Assembly: GCA_008330645.1 (NCBI GenBank) | Contig: VLTN01000063.1 | Coordinates: 62,001 to 126,000 of the forward strand | DNA: 64,000 nt | Reading direction: 5' to 3' | From: Cafeteria roenbergensis | Lineage: Eukaryota > Sar > Bigyra > Bicosoecida > Cafeteriaceae | Shown: positions 1 through 10,100 of the stretch, piece after piece | Layout: every line of letters begins with the position of its first letter | Position numbering within the stretch: the first letter of the stretch is position 1 | Translations under genes and position numbers: made by a program | Notes under the pieces: model-generated | What the model saw: only the letters and a program-made list of their open reading frames with translations | What the model was told of the DNA's origin: nothing | The model's database searches: none

Positions 1-330
1 CGTTGCGCGGCCTGGATTGGCGTTGTGGCCGCTGCTCTGCGTCCTGGCGGGACTGGACAGTGCCGTCGGCCGAGTAAACATTGGCCAGACCCGGAACGGC
101 GGCCCGGAAGTCCCCTTCGCGGGCCCGCTTGGATGCGCGCATGGAACGGGCTTCCCCTCGTCCTCGCTCCGCCCCTCCTCCCCCTTCCTGGCAGTGGAGG
201 CGAGCTGCGCACGTCGGCGGCCTTGGGCTCTGCTCCGGCTCTGGCCGCAAATTCAACTCGCCAATGCAGCCCGCTCGGCACTCTGACGTTGCCCAGGCGA
301 GGCAGGTGGCCCACAGCCCGCGGGGCTGAA
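1..330. other. Upstream region of the thioesterase gene
   Basis: I see no confident gene here. The thioesterase frame stays open upstream and holds an earlier in-frame ATG at 133, but the residues it would add are low-complexity and resemble no targeting signal. I read this stretch as promoter and 5' leader. The window edge cuts whatever lies further upstream. Confidence 0.4.
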
Positions 331-882
331 ATGTGGGCAGCAGCCGCGACTGCTGCGCGAGCCAGCCTGCCCCTGGCCCGCCTGGCGCCGGGGAAGGCAT
401 TTCGCTGCCTCAGCGCGCGGGCCGCGAGCATCGACCCGGCGCTGGACAGCGAGATCCGTCACAGCTTCAGCGAGCAGGGGATGATGGCGACGATAGGGGC
501 GTCCATTGCCCGCCTGGTCCCGGGCGAGTGCGTTCTCGAGGCCCCCTTCTCCAGCGCTGTCTCACAGCAGCACGGCGCGTTTCATGGCGGTGTGACCGCC
601 AGCCTGGCTGACTCCGCAGCTGGGTACGCAGCCAAGACTCTGATGCCGGCAGGCTCGGACGTCTTGGCGACGGGCTTCTCCGTGTCATTGCTTCGCCCCG
701 CCGTGGGCAGTCTTCTCCGGGCCAAGGCAACCGTCCTCAAGCCCGGCAAGACGCTGACTGTGTCGACGGTGGAGGTGTTTGCTGTGGACGACGCTGGGAA
801 GGAGACTTTCATCGCCACGATGCAGCAAACGAGCATCTGCATCGCCCGGCGTCCGTTCCAGGGAGAGGCCTCCAGGGCATAG
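331..882 (+). CDS. PaaI-like hotdog-fold thioesterase, probably mitochondrial
   Basis: Single-exon protein of 183 residues. Residues 1 to about 35 are Ala/Arg/Leu-rich without acidic residues (MWAAAATAARASLPLARLAP), a typical mitochondrial presequence. The rest matches a small hotdog thioesterase: residues around 85-105 carry the GAFHGGVTASLADSAAGYAA motif that caps the central hotdog helix in the PaaI/YigI family. These enzymes hydrolyse acyl-CoA thioesters and work as dimers or tetramers. The substrate cannot be read from sequence. I chose the ATG at 331 because it begins the presequence; an in-frame ATG at 133 would add unconvincing sequence. The stop is TAG at 880. Family confidence is high, location moderate. 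Confidence 0.8.
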   Translation: MWAAAATAARASLPLARLAPGKAFRCLSARAASIDPALDSEIRHSFSEQGMMATIGASIARLVPGECVLEAPFSSAVSQQHGAFHGGVTASLADSAAGYAAKTLMPAGSDVLATGFSVSLLRPAVGSLLRAKATVLKPGKTLTVSTVEVFAVDDAGKETFIATMQQTSICIARRPFQGEASRA

Positions 883-1506
883 CGAGCTCAGAGTGGTGCG
901 CGAGTGTCTCTGGGTGAACTGTCGACAGACGCTGCTGGTCCTGATCTCCCGTCAAACCAACTGTGTCCGTGGCGTCGCGCATTGCCACCGAGAGGCTGGC
1001 CGGTCAAGCACGGGAAGTTGTATTTTTGTTGTTGGTGGGGGGAGGTGGGGCAGACGCGAAGTGCAGCTCGGGCAGCATGTTCACACACTGGCCTCAACGC
1101 ATTGGCGATTCGCAACTCCGCACCTTTCCGGCCAGCGCTGCGGCGGCGTCCTCCCAGCTTGCCAAAGCGGTCGTCCCACCGGCGCCCCGACCACGGGCCA
1201 CATGCACGTGTGCTTGAGTTTGCTTGTTTCGCCCCACATGTGACGGACTCAACTTCTTTTGTGGGAGCGCGCGCGCTCCACCCTGTGGGGGAGCCGGGTG
1301 CCCATACAGCTCGAGGGGTGGGGGCGTCTGGCAGCGGCGGCACCACTCCCGTGGGGAGCGAGTCGTGGGAACGCGACTGGCCCTGGCTGGTGATGGTCGC
1401 GCTCTGTTCAACGGGCGCCAAATATGTGAGGGCCGCGCGGTCCTGACCGCAGATGCGCTTGCCCCCCCCCGCCCCACTCTGCGTGGCGCCTTGCAGACCT
1501 TCTCTG
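883..1506. other. Intergenic, no gene seen
   Basis: About 620 bases between two same-strand genes. It holds the 3' flank of the thioesterase, a T/G-rich patch near 1018-1050 and a C-run near 1459-1468. Open frames here are short and look like GC-bias artefacts. A pyrimidine-rich stretch ending in CAG near 1495 could be a splice acceptor for the next gene, but no matching donor stands out. Confidence 0.4.
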
Positions 1507-2493
1507 ATGGAGCACGCGCGCGACGCGCTGTCTGTGCACTGGCTGGCCTTGGACGCGGTTGGCCACCGCGTCCGCTCGCTCGAGCGCAGGGCCCAGCGGG
1601 CAACGCAGGTGTCGGAGTCCTGCTTGAGATCGCAGCGCGGAGAGCTCGTGAGCCTGGTGGCGAAGGTTCAGGACCAGATGCGCGCGGTGGAGACTGACAT
1701 CAACGCGTGGCTTTCAACTGCAGGCCCGGCGGGGCTTGCCAAAGAGCGCCACATCGAGGCCGGCGTGGCAGAAATCGAGCGCCGCGTGGACCGCGCGGAA
1801 GCCACGGTGCGCCGAGCAGACGCGGCTCTTGCCTACTCCGTGTCGGGACTGGGTGCCGCGTCCGAGGGAAGGGGTGCTTCCAGAGCGTCGGTGTCGGCGC
1901 TGGTCGACGCGGCCATTCTGGGGAACGCGTTTGCAAGCCCTTCGGGCGGCAACGGCGAGGCTCGGCTTGCCGCCATCGAGGCCCGCTCAGAGGAGCTGGC
2001 GCTGTCGTCGGCCAGCCGCATGCTTCACGGGTCGGAGGCTCACGCGGCCGAGAAATTGGCGAGCGCTTGCCGGCGGGCAGAGGCAGTTGCCGCGGGATAT
2101 CGCGACAGCGCCATGGGCCACGCGGGTGCCGCCCGCGCTGCGTCGCATAACCTGCACGCCCAACTGGAGGCCCTGGAGGATGCTGTGCACCAGGCGCGGG
2201 CCGCGGCTGCGCGCTGCAGCCCAGCGGCTGCTAGCGACGGGCCTGCCGCCGCTGGCGGCGACTCGGACGGGCGGCTGGCCGAACAGGCTGGCAGGGCCGC
2301 AGCGCGCGCAGATGCGGCGGCTGTGCGCGCCCGAGCGGTGCTCTCAGGGCAGGAGGGGCCGTTCACGGGCCCTGCAGACTCCCAGGTGGGCAGCGCAAGC
2401 GAGGCCGCAGAGGCGTCCAGGCAGCGGTGGCTGCGGGTGCGCATGGCTGCAGCTGCGGCGGAGGACTCGGCCCGGATGGTGCTGCGTGGCTAG
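1507..2493 (+). CDS. Ala-rich, mainly helical protein of unknown function
   Basis: 328 residues from the ATG at 1507, ending at TAG (2491). I do not recognise the family. The protein is rich in Ala, Arg, Glu and Ser and lacks signal peptide, membrane segment and Cys/His clusters. Residues about 20-110 have heptad-like hydrophobic spacing (for example LVAKVQDQMRAVETDINAWL), suggesting a coiled coil; a second helical stretch lies near residues 170-240. An in-frame ATG at 1453 would add 18 Pro/Cys-rich residues that look like leader, so I prefer 1507. A structural or cytoskeletal role would fit but is only a guess. That the frame is real coding sequence is moderately sure. Confidence 0.5.
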   Translation: MEHARDALSVHWLALDAVGHRVRSLERRAQRATQVSESCLRSQRGELVSLVAKVQDQMRAVETDINAWLSTAGPAGLAKERHIEAGVAEIERRVDRAEATVRRADAALAYSVSGLGAASEGRGASRASVSALVDAAILGNAFASPSGGNGEARLAAIEARSEELALSSASRMLHGSEAHAAEKLASACRRAEAVAAGYRDSAMGHAGAARAASHNLHAQLEALEDAVHQARAAAARCSPAAASDGPAAAGGDSDGRLAEQAGRAAARADAAAVRARAVLSGQEGPFTGPADSQVGSASEAAEASRQRWLRVRMAAAAAEDSARMVLRG

Positions 2494-3588
2494 TACAGCC
2501 GCGTCGGGCCACGCCTCCAGCCGGACCCAGCCCTCCCACCCGCGGGCGGAGCTGGCGCCCGCGGTGCCGAGCTGCCGCAGCCGCGCCAGCAGCAGCGCCG
2601 CCGCCGAGGCAGCGGGGCCCGCGGGCCCGCTCAGGCCGCCTGCCGACGTCAGCACCTCCGCGAGCGGCGCTGCAGCCTCGGCAGCGGCGCTGCGTATCGC
2701 ATCGGGGCCGGCCGGAGCGCGGGTGCCCTGGCCGGCTGCCTGACACACCCAGCCGCAGCCCGGAGCGTCAGCTTGCCCATTCGCTCTGGCCGGCAGCCCG
2801 GAGCGTCAGCTTGCCCATTCGCTCTGGCCGGCAGCCCGGAGCGTCAGCTTGCCCATTCGCTCTGGCCGGCAGCCCGGAGCGTCAGCTTGCCCATTCGCTC
2901 TGGCCGGCAGCCCGGAGCGTCAGGTTTCCCATTCGCTCTGGCCGGCAGCCCGGAGCGTCAGGTTTCCCATTCGCTCTGGCCGGCAGCCCGGAGAGTCTGG
3001 CGGCCGATGCGCTGACTCCCTGTTGCGCGCACACTCTGCGCTGAGGAGCGATGCGCACTTGCGCGCGCGTTGCAGCTGCAGTGGCGGCGCTGCTCGGCCA
3101 GCAGATGCGCTTCCGAGCCAGATTCCGTCTGCCAGAGGCTTCGCTCCGCCGCCGACGCTTCCCGCCCCACGCGGCGCCAGGGGGAAGACGCGCCTCCAGC
3201 CGGACGCGCGGCGCGCTGCCTCGCAATGTCACAGACGCGTCGCTCGGCCAAGGCTGTGCTCAGTGTCTTGCCCCCAGAACGCACAGCCGATGTGCGGCCC
3301 CGAGCCGTATCGGCCAGCGCGGCGGCGGCGCCGCCTCCGCTCGGCAAGGCTGTTGCCCCGCTGCCGCCGACCCGATACCGTGGCGCGTGCTTGCGCGGGT
3401 GCGTGTGTCCGTGGTGCCACGTGCGCGACCTCAGCAGCCAGGGCAGACGCCTTGACGAGCTCCGGGCGGGCAGCGCGGCCGCACCCTCGTCCGTCGCGCG
3501 GTTGCAAACCGGCCACGCTTCACACAGACAGCACAGCCCGAGAGCCCCGTGGCAGCCGTGGCAGCCTCAGACCAGCGACGCACACTTT
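2494..3588. other. Intergenic between convergent genes, contains a minisatellite
   Basis: Space between the helical protein gene (+) and the 3' end of DRC1 (-). Apart from the 38-bp tandem array it is GC-rich unique sequence with no convincing gene. Long open frames run through it on both strands, but they are continuations of composition-driven frames. Confidence 0.45.
2759..3000. repeat. 38-bp tandem repeat (minisatellite), about 6.3 copies
   Basis: Units start at 2759, 2797, 2835, 2873, 2911 and 2949, with a partial seventh from 2987. Each begins CCCGGAGCGTCAG and ends CTCTGGCCGGCAG. The first four copies read CAGCTTGCCCATTC in the middle and the next two read CAGGTTTCCCATTC, so there are two variants in blocks. 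Because 38 is not a multiple of three, three units (114 bases) cycle through all frames, and all three forward frames remain open across the array. Confidence 0.95.
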
Positions 3589-6500
3589 TCACGGCCCGCC
3601 GGTGAGGCGCGACGTGGCGGCCGGGGGGAAGGCGAGCTCCCTATTCACGTCCGCGCGGAGGTAGCCTGCCAGCGTGGCGCGCAGCTGCTCGTTCTGCTCC
3701 CGCAGGCCGTCGATGTCGTCCAGGAGGCCGGCCCTGGAGCGGAGGGTGGCCAGGTACCGCTGCAGGCCGCGCTCCAGCGCGCCCCAGACGCGGACGGTGC
3801 TGCTCGGCACCGCCTCGGCCACTGCGCGCCAGTACGCCGCCTCGGCCACGGTGAGGCTGTCCGCGCCCGAGGACGTCGCGGCCGCTGCTGCGGCTGCACC
3901 GCCAGCCGCTGTCGAGGTCACCGCGAGCGAGGACACCATTCCGCCTGCGACGGAGGAGCCGTCGCCGCCTCGGGTGCCCCCGGCGGCCACGCTTGCAGTG
4001 TCGTCCTCCTCTGCTGTGCCCGCCGTGGCTGCCATCGCGCGCTTGTCAGCCGCCCATCGCCTGAGCGTCGGCACGACCTCGTCAACGTTGATGGCCAAAC
4101 CGGCCTTGGCGCCGCCCGCCTCGCTGCCAGAGCCGTCGCCCCCTGGCCCGCCAACGCTGCTGCTGTGGGTGCTGGCTGCCATCTGCGCGGCCGCCGCGGC
4201 CGCCGCCGCCCCCGCAGCCCCAACCCCGCCCTCCTCCCCCGCCCCCTCGCTCCCCACGTCCGAGGCGTCGTCCGCCGCCCCCTCTCCAGCCGCCTCCGGG
4301 CCGGCCAGCACGTGGACCAGGTCGAGGAGGTCTGCCTCGGTGCGGACGCCGAGGTGCCACAGAATCAAGCCGGCCGCGGCCTCCGGCGACTCTCCGGCCC
4401 CCGCCCCGCCGGCCCCGCTGGCGCTGCCGGCTCCCGACCCCGACCCCGACCCCGGGCCCGACGCCAGCAGAAAGGAGGCCTCGCTGACCACGGCGCCCAG
4501 GGCAAGGCGCAGGCGGGCGCGGCGGCGGCGCTCGCGCTCCAGGCGCACCACGCCCTGCACCGCGGCCTCCTCGGCGGCCAGTGCGTCGGCGTCGGCGTCG
4601 TCTCCGCCCTCGGCGGCCGCGTGCGCGTCCTGCTCGTGCTTGTGGATGGTCCGCGCCTGCGCCGCGGCCTCCTCGTCCAGGTCCTCGTCGCCGACGCTGA
4701 GCAGCGCGCAGGCCTCATGCACCGCCGGCGGCAGGTCGCTCGGCCCGCGGACGCGGCGCCGCCCGGCCTCTCCCCCATCGGCGTGCTGCTCGCCAGTCGC
4801 CCCGGCGGCCGCCCCGGCGGCGGCGGCGGCGGTGGCGTCGCCGGCTTCCTCGTCCATGGCGTCGCCGCCGATGCGGGGAGGGGGCGGGCGGACTGGCCGC
4901 TTGGTGGGCGGGCGCCACTTCCAGCCCAGCACCTGCTCCTGGATGACCCGGTCGGCGGCGAGGAGGCGCTCCGAGAGCGCCGCCGCCTCCTCGTCGTGCA
5001 GGCCCCACACCTGCTCGAAGCGCGCCCGGTCCGCCGCTGCGAACTGCCCCGCCTTGCCCTGCAGGTCCTGGAACTGGCGGGTGACCCGTGCGAACTCGGT
5101 TGTGAGCGCGGCGTTGCGCGAGCGGTGGCGCCTGTCCGACTGGGCGTACTCGTGCGCCACCTTGGCGAGCGCGGCTTCGAGGCGCTTAACCTTGGCGCGG
5201 TGGGTCGCGGTCGCGGCGTCGTTGTCCTGCGACTGCTCCGTAAGCACCCTGAAGTTGTACTCGAGCTTCTCCGTGTTGAGGAGGTACACTGCCCGCATGA
5301 CGGCCAGCTGCTGCTGCAGCGTCTGCGCGTCCGTCTCCAGCTTCATCTTGAGGCGCACGTAGTCTTCGGCGTTGCTGGCCTGGCTACGGTCCAGCTCCTC
5401 GGCGAAGCGCGCCTCCGCCTCGAGGCGCTCCTTCGTGTACCTCGCCTCCGCCTCGGCCCGCTGACGCAGGATCGCATCAGCCTCCTCGCGCTGCGCCCGC
5501 ACCTGCTCCGCGCGCTCCTGCTCGAAGGCGCGCTCGATCGCCGCGAGCTCCGCCTCGTACTGCGACTGCAGCTCCTTGCACTGCGAGTCCATGCGCGCCA
5601 CCAGCGTGTCGACGCCCTCGCGCTGCTGCTGCAGCGCCTTGACGTATTCCTCGTCCTTGGCCCGCAGCTCCGCCTGGAACTCGCGCACCAGCGCGTCCTT
5701 GCTCGCGATGACGGCCTCGCAAGCGCGGCGCTGCGACTGCATCTCCCGAAACAGCTCCTGCGGCATGTTGTAGTCGTTGAGGTCCTCCCAGTGCATCTCG
5801 ATCGCGGCGTTGGCCTTGCCGCTCTTGTCCGCCTCCTCGTGGAGGCGCCACAGGCGGTCCTGGCGCCGCTCCTCCTCTTCCCGGCGCCGCTCCGCTTCAG
5901 CCTGCTCGGCCTCGAGCCGCACCTCGGTCACCTGTTCGATGGTCCGCGCCTTGACCGTGTCCAGCGTCAGCAGCGACTCGCCAACGCGCGCAGCCCCGGT
6001 GACGGGCTCCAAGGGTTCTGCCGAAGCGGCGGCAGCCGCCGCACTCACGGCGGCGGCAGCGGCGGCGGCGGCATCAGCCTCGTCCGCGGCCTCGCCGTCG
6101 AGCCCCACGGCGTCGGCGTCAGTCAGCTCCCCAGCGGCCCCATCCTCCTCGGAGCCGGCATCCGATTCGTCGTCGTCCTTCCTTTCGGCTGCGACCAGCA
6201 GGCGAGCGAAGGCTTGGGAGGCCGGAGAGGCGCTCAGAGTTGCGCAGCCCAGAGGAGGCTTTCACGCGGCGCGTTTCCCCACGAGGCGCTCGACGCTGCC
6301 AGCACGAGCCCCCCCCCCGCGTTGGCCAAGGCAGCGACAGGCCCCAGCCAAACCACGCAGCCGGGCAGCGGCCCGCTGCCACCCCTCCGCGGCCGGGAAG
6401 CCATGCCCGTTGCGCGCGAGCAGAGCAAGCAGCAACCCGTTGCCGAACGCAAGCCCCGACCAGAACGCTTCCTCAGAGCGGCGCGGGGCGCAGTCCAGGA

Positions 6501-6705
6501 CGGCGGGAGGGCCGGCGAGCAGCGCCATGCGCCCCACCCCACGGCGCCAACGAGGAGGGGCTACGGTTCCCAGAGAGGCGCCGCTTCCGGCCGCGGGCAA
6601 CCCGCAGCGATGCGCGAACACATGTTCGCGTGCACCCTCACCTGCGTCGTCGGGAACAACGTCGCTGTCCTCCGCAAACTGCTCCTCGCGCTCCGTGGCG
6701 GCCAT
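3589..6705 (-). CDS. DRC1: Dynein regulatory complex subunit 1 (DRC1/CCDC164)
   Basis: Axonemal scaffold of the nexin-dynein regulatory complex, which links outer doublets and restrains dynein. Two exons: 6705-6642 (ATG, donor GTGAGG) and 6188-3589, joined in phase 1, giving 887 residues. Residues about 108-470 form a long coiled coil matching the DRC1 N-terminal domain (for example QTLQQQLAVMRAVYLLNTEK, then a LEYNFRVL stretch); residues about 793-878 match the C-terminal associated domain (YWRAVAEAVP, EQNEQLRATLAGYL). Between them lies a poorly conserved acidic, Ala/Gly-rich insert, longer than in animals. Exon 2 has no in-frame ATG before the conserved region, which is why I add the upstream exon; its acceptor (GGTCGCAG) fits the phase exactly. 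Family identity is very firm, the first exon moderately so. It diverges from TMEM131. Confidence 0.9.
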
Positions 6706-7102
6706 CGGGCTTGCGCGCCGGGGAAGCTCCGCAGCGGCCGCCGCGATGCGCAGAGTGCCAGAGCGACCCGCGTGCCGCACAACATGTCCGGCCTGTCCCG
6801 ACTCAGCCGCGACGAGCTTGTGATAACTATGGCAGAGCAGCGGGCAGAGTCGGATAATCGCAGTCGCGCTCATTTGGGATTCGACTGCGCCGACCCCGTT
6901 GGGCCGAATTCGCTGCGCCACTCCCCAGCGGGCGCTAGCAGGCCCCGCGAAGGCTGCACCGCGCCGCGCCCAAGCGACCGGGCCCTTCGTGGGTGCCCTG
7001 GTTCTGCAAGGGTTGTGGCGGCCCGCGGCCTCGTGCTCGCGAGGAACACGTTGCTTCACCGAGTGGTTCCGCTCCGCGTCAAAAAGAGCTGGCAGGACTC
7101 AA
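6706..7102. promoter_or_regulatory. Divergent promoter region, DRC1 / TMEM131
   Basis: 397 bases between the two start codons, so both promoters and leaders must lie here. Part of it is less GC-rich than the flanks (around 6810-6870). No TATA-like box stands out. The giant frame to the right is open through part of this region, but a signal peptide only appears after 7103. Confidence 0.5.
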
Positions 7103-10100
7103 ATGCCCCGTTTGCCGAAGCGCGCGCAGGCGGCCTCGGGGCGTTACGTCCTGCTGGTCGCAGTTGCGTGCCTGCTGGCATCCTGCAGGGCCGGCCAGGC
7201 GCCTCCTCCGCCGCCCCCGCCTGTCGACTCACCTGGGGGACCGGGGCTCGGTCGCCTTTCCGACAAGCTTCAGGGCGTGGCGCTCGACAGCGCGGGCAGC
7301 GCCCCTGCGGGGCTTCGCGTTCGCCTGAACGTGTCGCCGAGCAGGCTGGTGTTCGGGCGGCGAGGGCTGTGCCTGGCTGCGACCAAGGTGTTGGACGTGC
7401 GCGTGTCCAGCTTCGTCGCGGATGGCGAGCTCGCGGTCGCGCCCGACGCCGCCACGCTGCGCATTTGGAGTGCCGACATTCCCGACGAGCAGTTTGAACT
7501 GGACAGGTCCGATTTCGAGGGCAGGGAGCTGCGCGTGGGCGACCACGCGCTTGTTTCCGTCAGCCTCCTGCCTCGACGAGTCGGTCCCGTCGCCACGATG
7601 CTGCGGCTCAACACCTCCCTTGGCGAGGTGTTCGTCGAGGTGGAGGCCGAAAACGTGCCCTCGCCGTACCGCGTGCAGCCCAACGTCGGCAGGAGGTTCC
7701 CCCTCGGCATGGCAGTGCAGCCGCGCGTGAAGCTGTTCAACCCGCACCCAGAGCCCCTGCGAATCACGCAGGTCAGCACCGTCCGCGGAGTCGTCACGGT
7801 GCACCCCATCCTTGCGGACGGCGCCGCGGGCGTCGTGGTGCCTCCCATGTCCGAGCGCGAGGTCGCCCGCATCGTCGCCAGCCCGTCCCAGCCTGGCCGG
7901 GTCGCAGACCTCATCAGGATCGCCTTCCGCGACACGACCCTCGTGGTGCCGTTTGACGCCTACTTCGCGAGGCCGGGCGTGCTGGTGGAGCCCGGCCACG
8001 TCGACGCCGGCCTCGTCGTGGCGCCACGCCCCCGCGCGCAGGCGGCGGCAGTGCTCGCCTCCGGATCGCTGGCCACGCCACTGCAGACTGCGCGCCTTGC
8101 CGGGACGGGCCAGCAGTGGCTCCGGGCCCGCGCCGCGTGCGTGTCGGCGCTGGGGCCGGCGGGAGCGGCCGGTGCGAGCGACGCGCCTCCCTGGGCGCCC
8201 CTCGGCCGCTCGGGCGCAGCCACAACGCCGCTCAGACAGCGGGCCCAGCCCGCAGAGGGGCCGGCGTCGGCTGGGCCCAGCTCTGCCCTCGGCGCATCGG
8301 CGGCACAGCCCACCGCAGCGGCAACAGCCACGGCCAGCGCGGCCGCCGCCTCCGCCGCAGCCGAGACGAGGAGCTGTGAGGCCGTCATCAGCGGGCTGCC
8401 CACCCTTCTCGGCGGCTGCGTGCTGCTGCCCGAGGGGGCAGCGCGGCCTGCGGGGCCGCCGGCGTCTGGCCCCGCCGCCCGCTGCGGCGCGCGCGTCCGA
8501 GCTGCGGGTCCCCAGCCCGGGGGCAGCGGCCGCCCCCCTGCCCTCACCGCCGCCGACGGCGATGAGGGTGGCGGCAGCGGCAGCGGCAGCGGCCTCATGG
8601 AAGCCACGGCGGTGCCTGCTCCGGCGCTGGTCCACCCACCGCACCAGTGGCTCGACGCCCGGTCGGCCGTGGCGGGCTCGGGGGCGGCCCCCATGCACGA
8701 CCTTCTCGCGCACACGCTGCCGGCCCCCGCCTGCGCCGGAAAGGGTTCCCCCATCGCGGACGGCACGGTGCTAGGGGCGTTCGAGTCTTCGCTGCCAACG
8801 CTGGCAGGCTGGGCAGAGGGCATCGGGGCGGTGGCCCACCCAGCAGTGGTGTCCCTGGCAGCGGGGCTGCATGGCAGCAACCCTGGCCACGGCATCCGTG
8901 GCTACTCGCGCGGCCGCGCGCCAGCGCCAGCTGCGGCCCCTCAGTCGCAGTCTTCGGGCGCGTCGTCGCTGGGGCCGGCCGCCTTCCCGTCCTCCGCCGT
9001 CAACCAGGCCCTCCTCGCACACGCCGACCTGCCCAAACACCTCCTCCAGCAAGAGCTCTGCCGTGCCAGCGGCGCCTCTGAACCGAGTCCTTCCAGCCAA
9101 CTCCGCACCAGCACGCTCTCCGCCGACGTCCCCACGCTGGCAGGAGTGCCTCTGCCGGACCCGACGCGGCCGAGCGTGGCGTGGGTGGGCGTGTCTTGCG
9201 ACGACGGCGGCAGGGGCGGGCTGCAGCTGCACCTGGGCACGGCCCGATCTGACACCGCATGCGACGCTGCCAGGCACTTCCCGCAGGGCAACGGCTCCGA
9301 CGTCATCGCCCAGCCTGCGCCCGCCGCGCCCTTTTGCGCTGAGGCAAAGGCCGTGCTTGGGCGCGCGTGCGAGCCAGCCGCCGCAGTGCCCCTCCGGGCC
9401 GCCCCTGCGGCTCCAGGCAAGCCCGCCCGGCCCGGAGGGGCGACGTTCGGGGCCAGCAGTGCCATGGGCGTGGCGGGAAGCGGCAGCGGCGGCCGAGGGG
9501 GCGGAGCGTCTGACCCGCTTCTCGCGGTGCTCTGCCGCGACGCCGTCTTCGCCGGCGAAACGATTCACCGCGGCGTGGCCGTGCTCCCCGCGCGACTGCC
9601 CCCCGCTGCTCTCCAGGGAGCTTGGTCTTCCAGCGCGGCCGGCTGGGGCGACGACTACCAGGAGGGGGCGGCTGCAGCAACGCGCGTGGAGGCCGCCATC
9701 GCCGTCGGGTCCAACTCCTCCTCCGCAGTGCTGGCCAACGCGCGCCCCACCGTCACCGTGTCCGCCACGCTGCTGAGCGGCGCCCTCCTGGCCGCCCCAG
9801 CGCACCTCATGGCCCTCACGGCGCCCCCGCCCCTCGCCCCGCCGCGCCCCTCGCACGGCTCTGCCAGCTGGCCTGGCGGGTCCTCTCGTGCCCACGACGC
9901 CGCACACGCGTCCGCAGCCGCCTGGCTGTCGGGCCCCGTCCGCGTTGCGCTCTGGCCCTGCGCGCTCGCACGCCAGGCTGCCGAGCGCGAGCTCATCATG
10001 CGACAATCAGCCGACACGGCCGACGCCGACGCCGCGGCCGCGGAAGACGAGGGCGGGCGCGGCGGCGGCGGCGGCAGCAGCGGAGCGGGCAGAGCGGCCC

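Noticed and set aside
25-330. Longer N-terminus for the thioesterase
   Set aside because: The extra residues are low complexity; a good mitochondrial presequence begins at the ATG at 331.
1453-1506. Earlier start of the helical protein at 1453
   Set aside because: It adds 18 Pro/Cys-rich residues over a C-run, unlike the rest of the protein.
2759-3000. Minisatellite as a CRISPR array
   Set aside because: The 38-bp units are directly adjacent with no unique spacers.
3070-7497. Plus-strand open frame of 1475 codons antisense to DRC1
   Set aside because: The minus strand here codes a clearly conserved DRC1. The antisense frame is open only because of codon bias in GC-rich DNA and has no recognisable domain.
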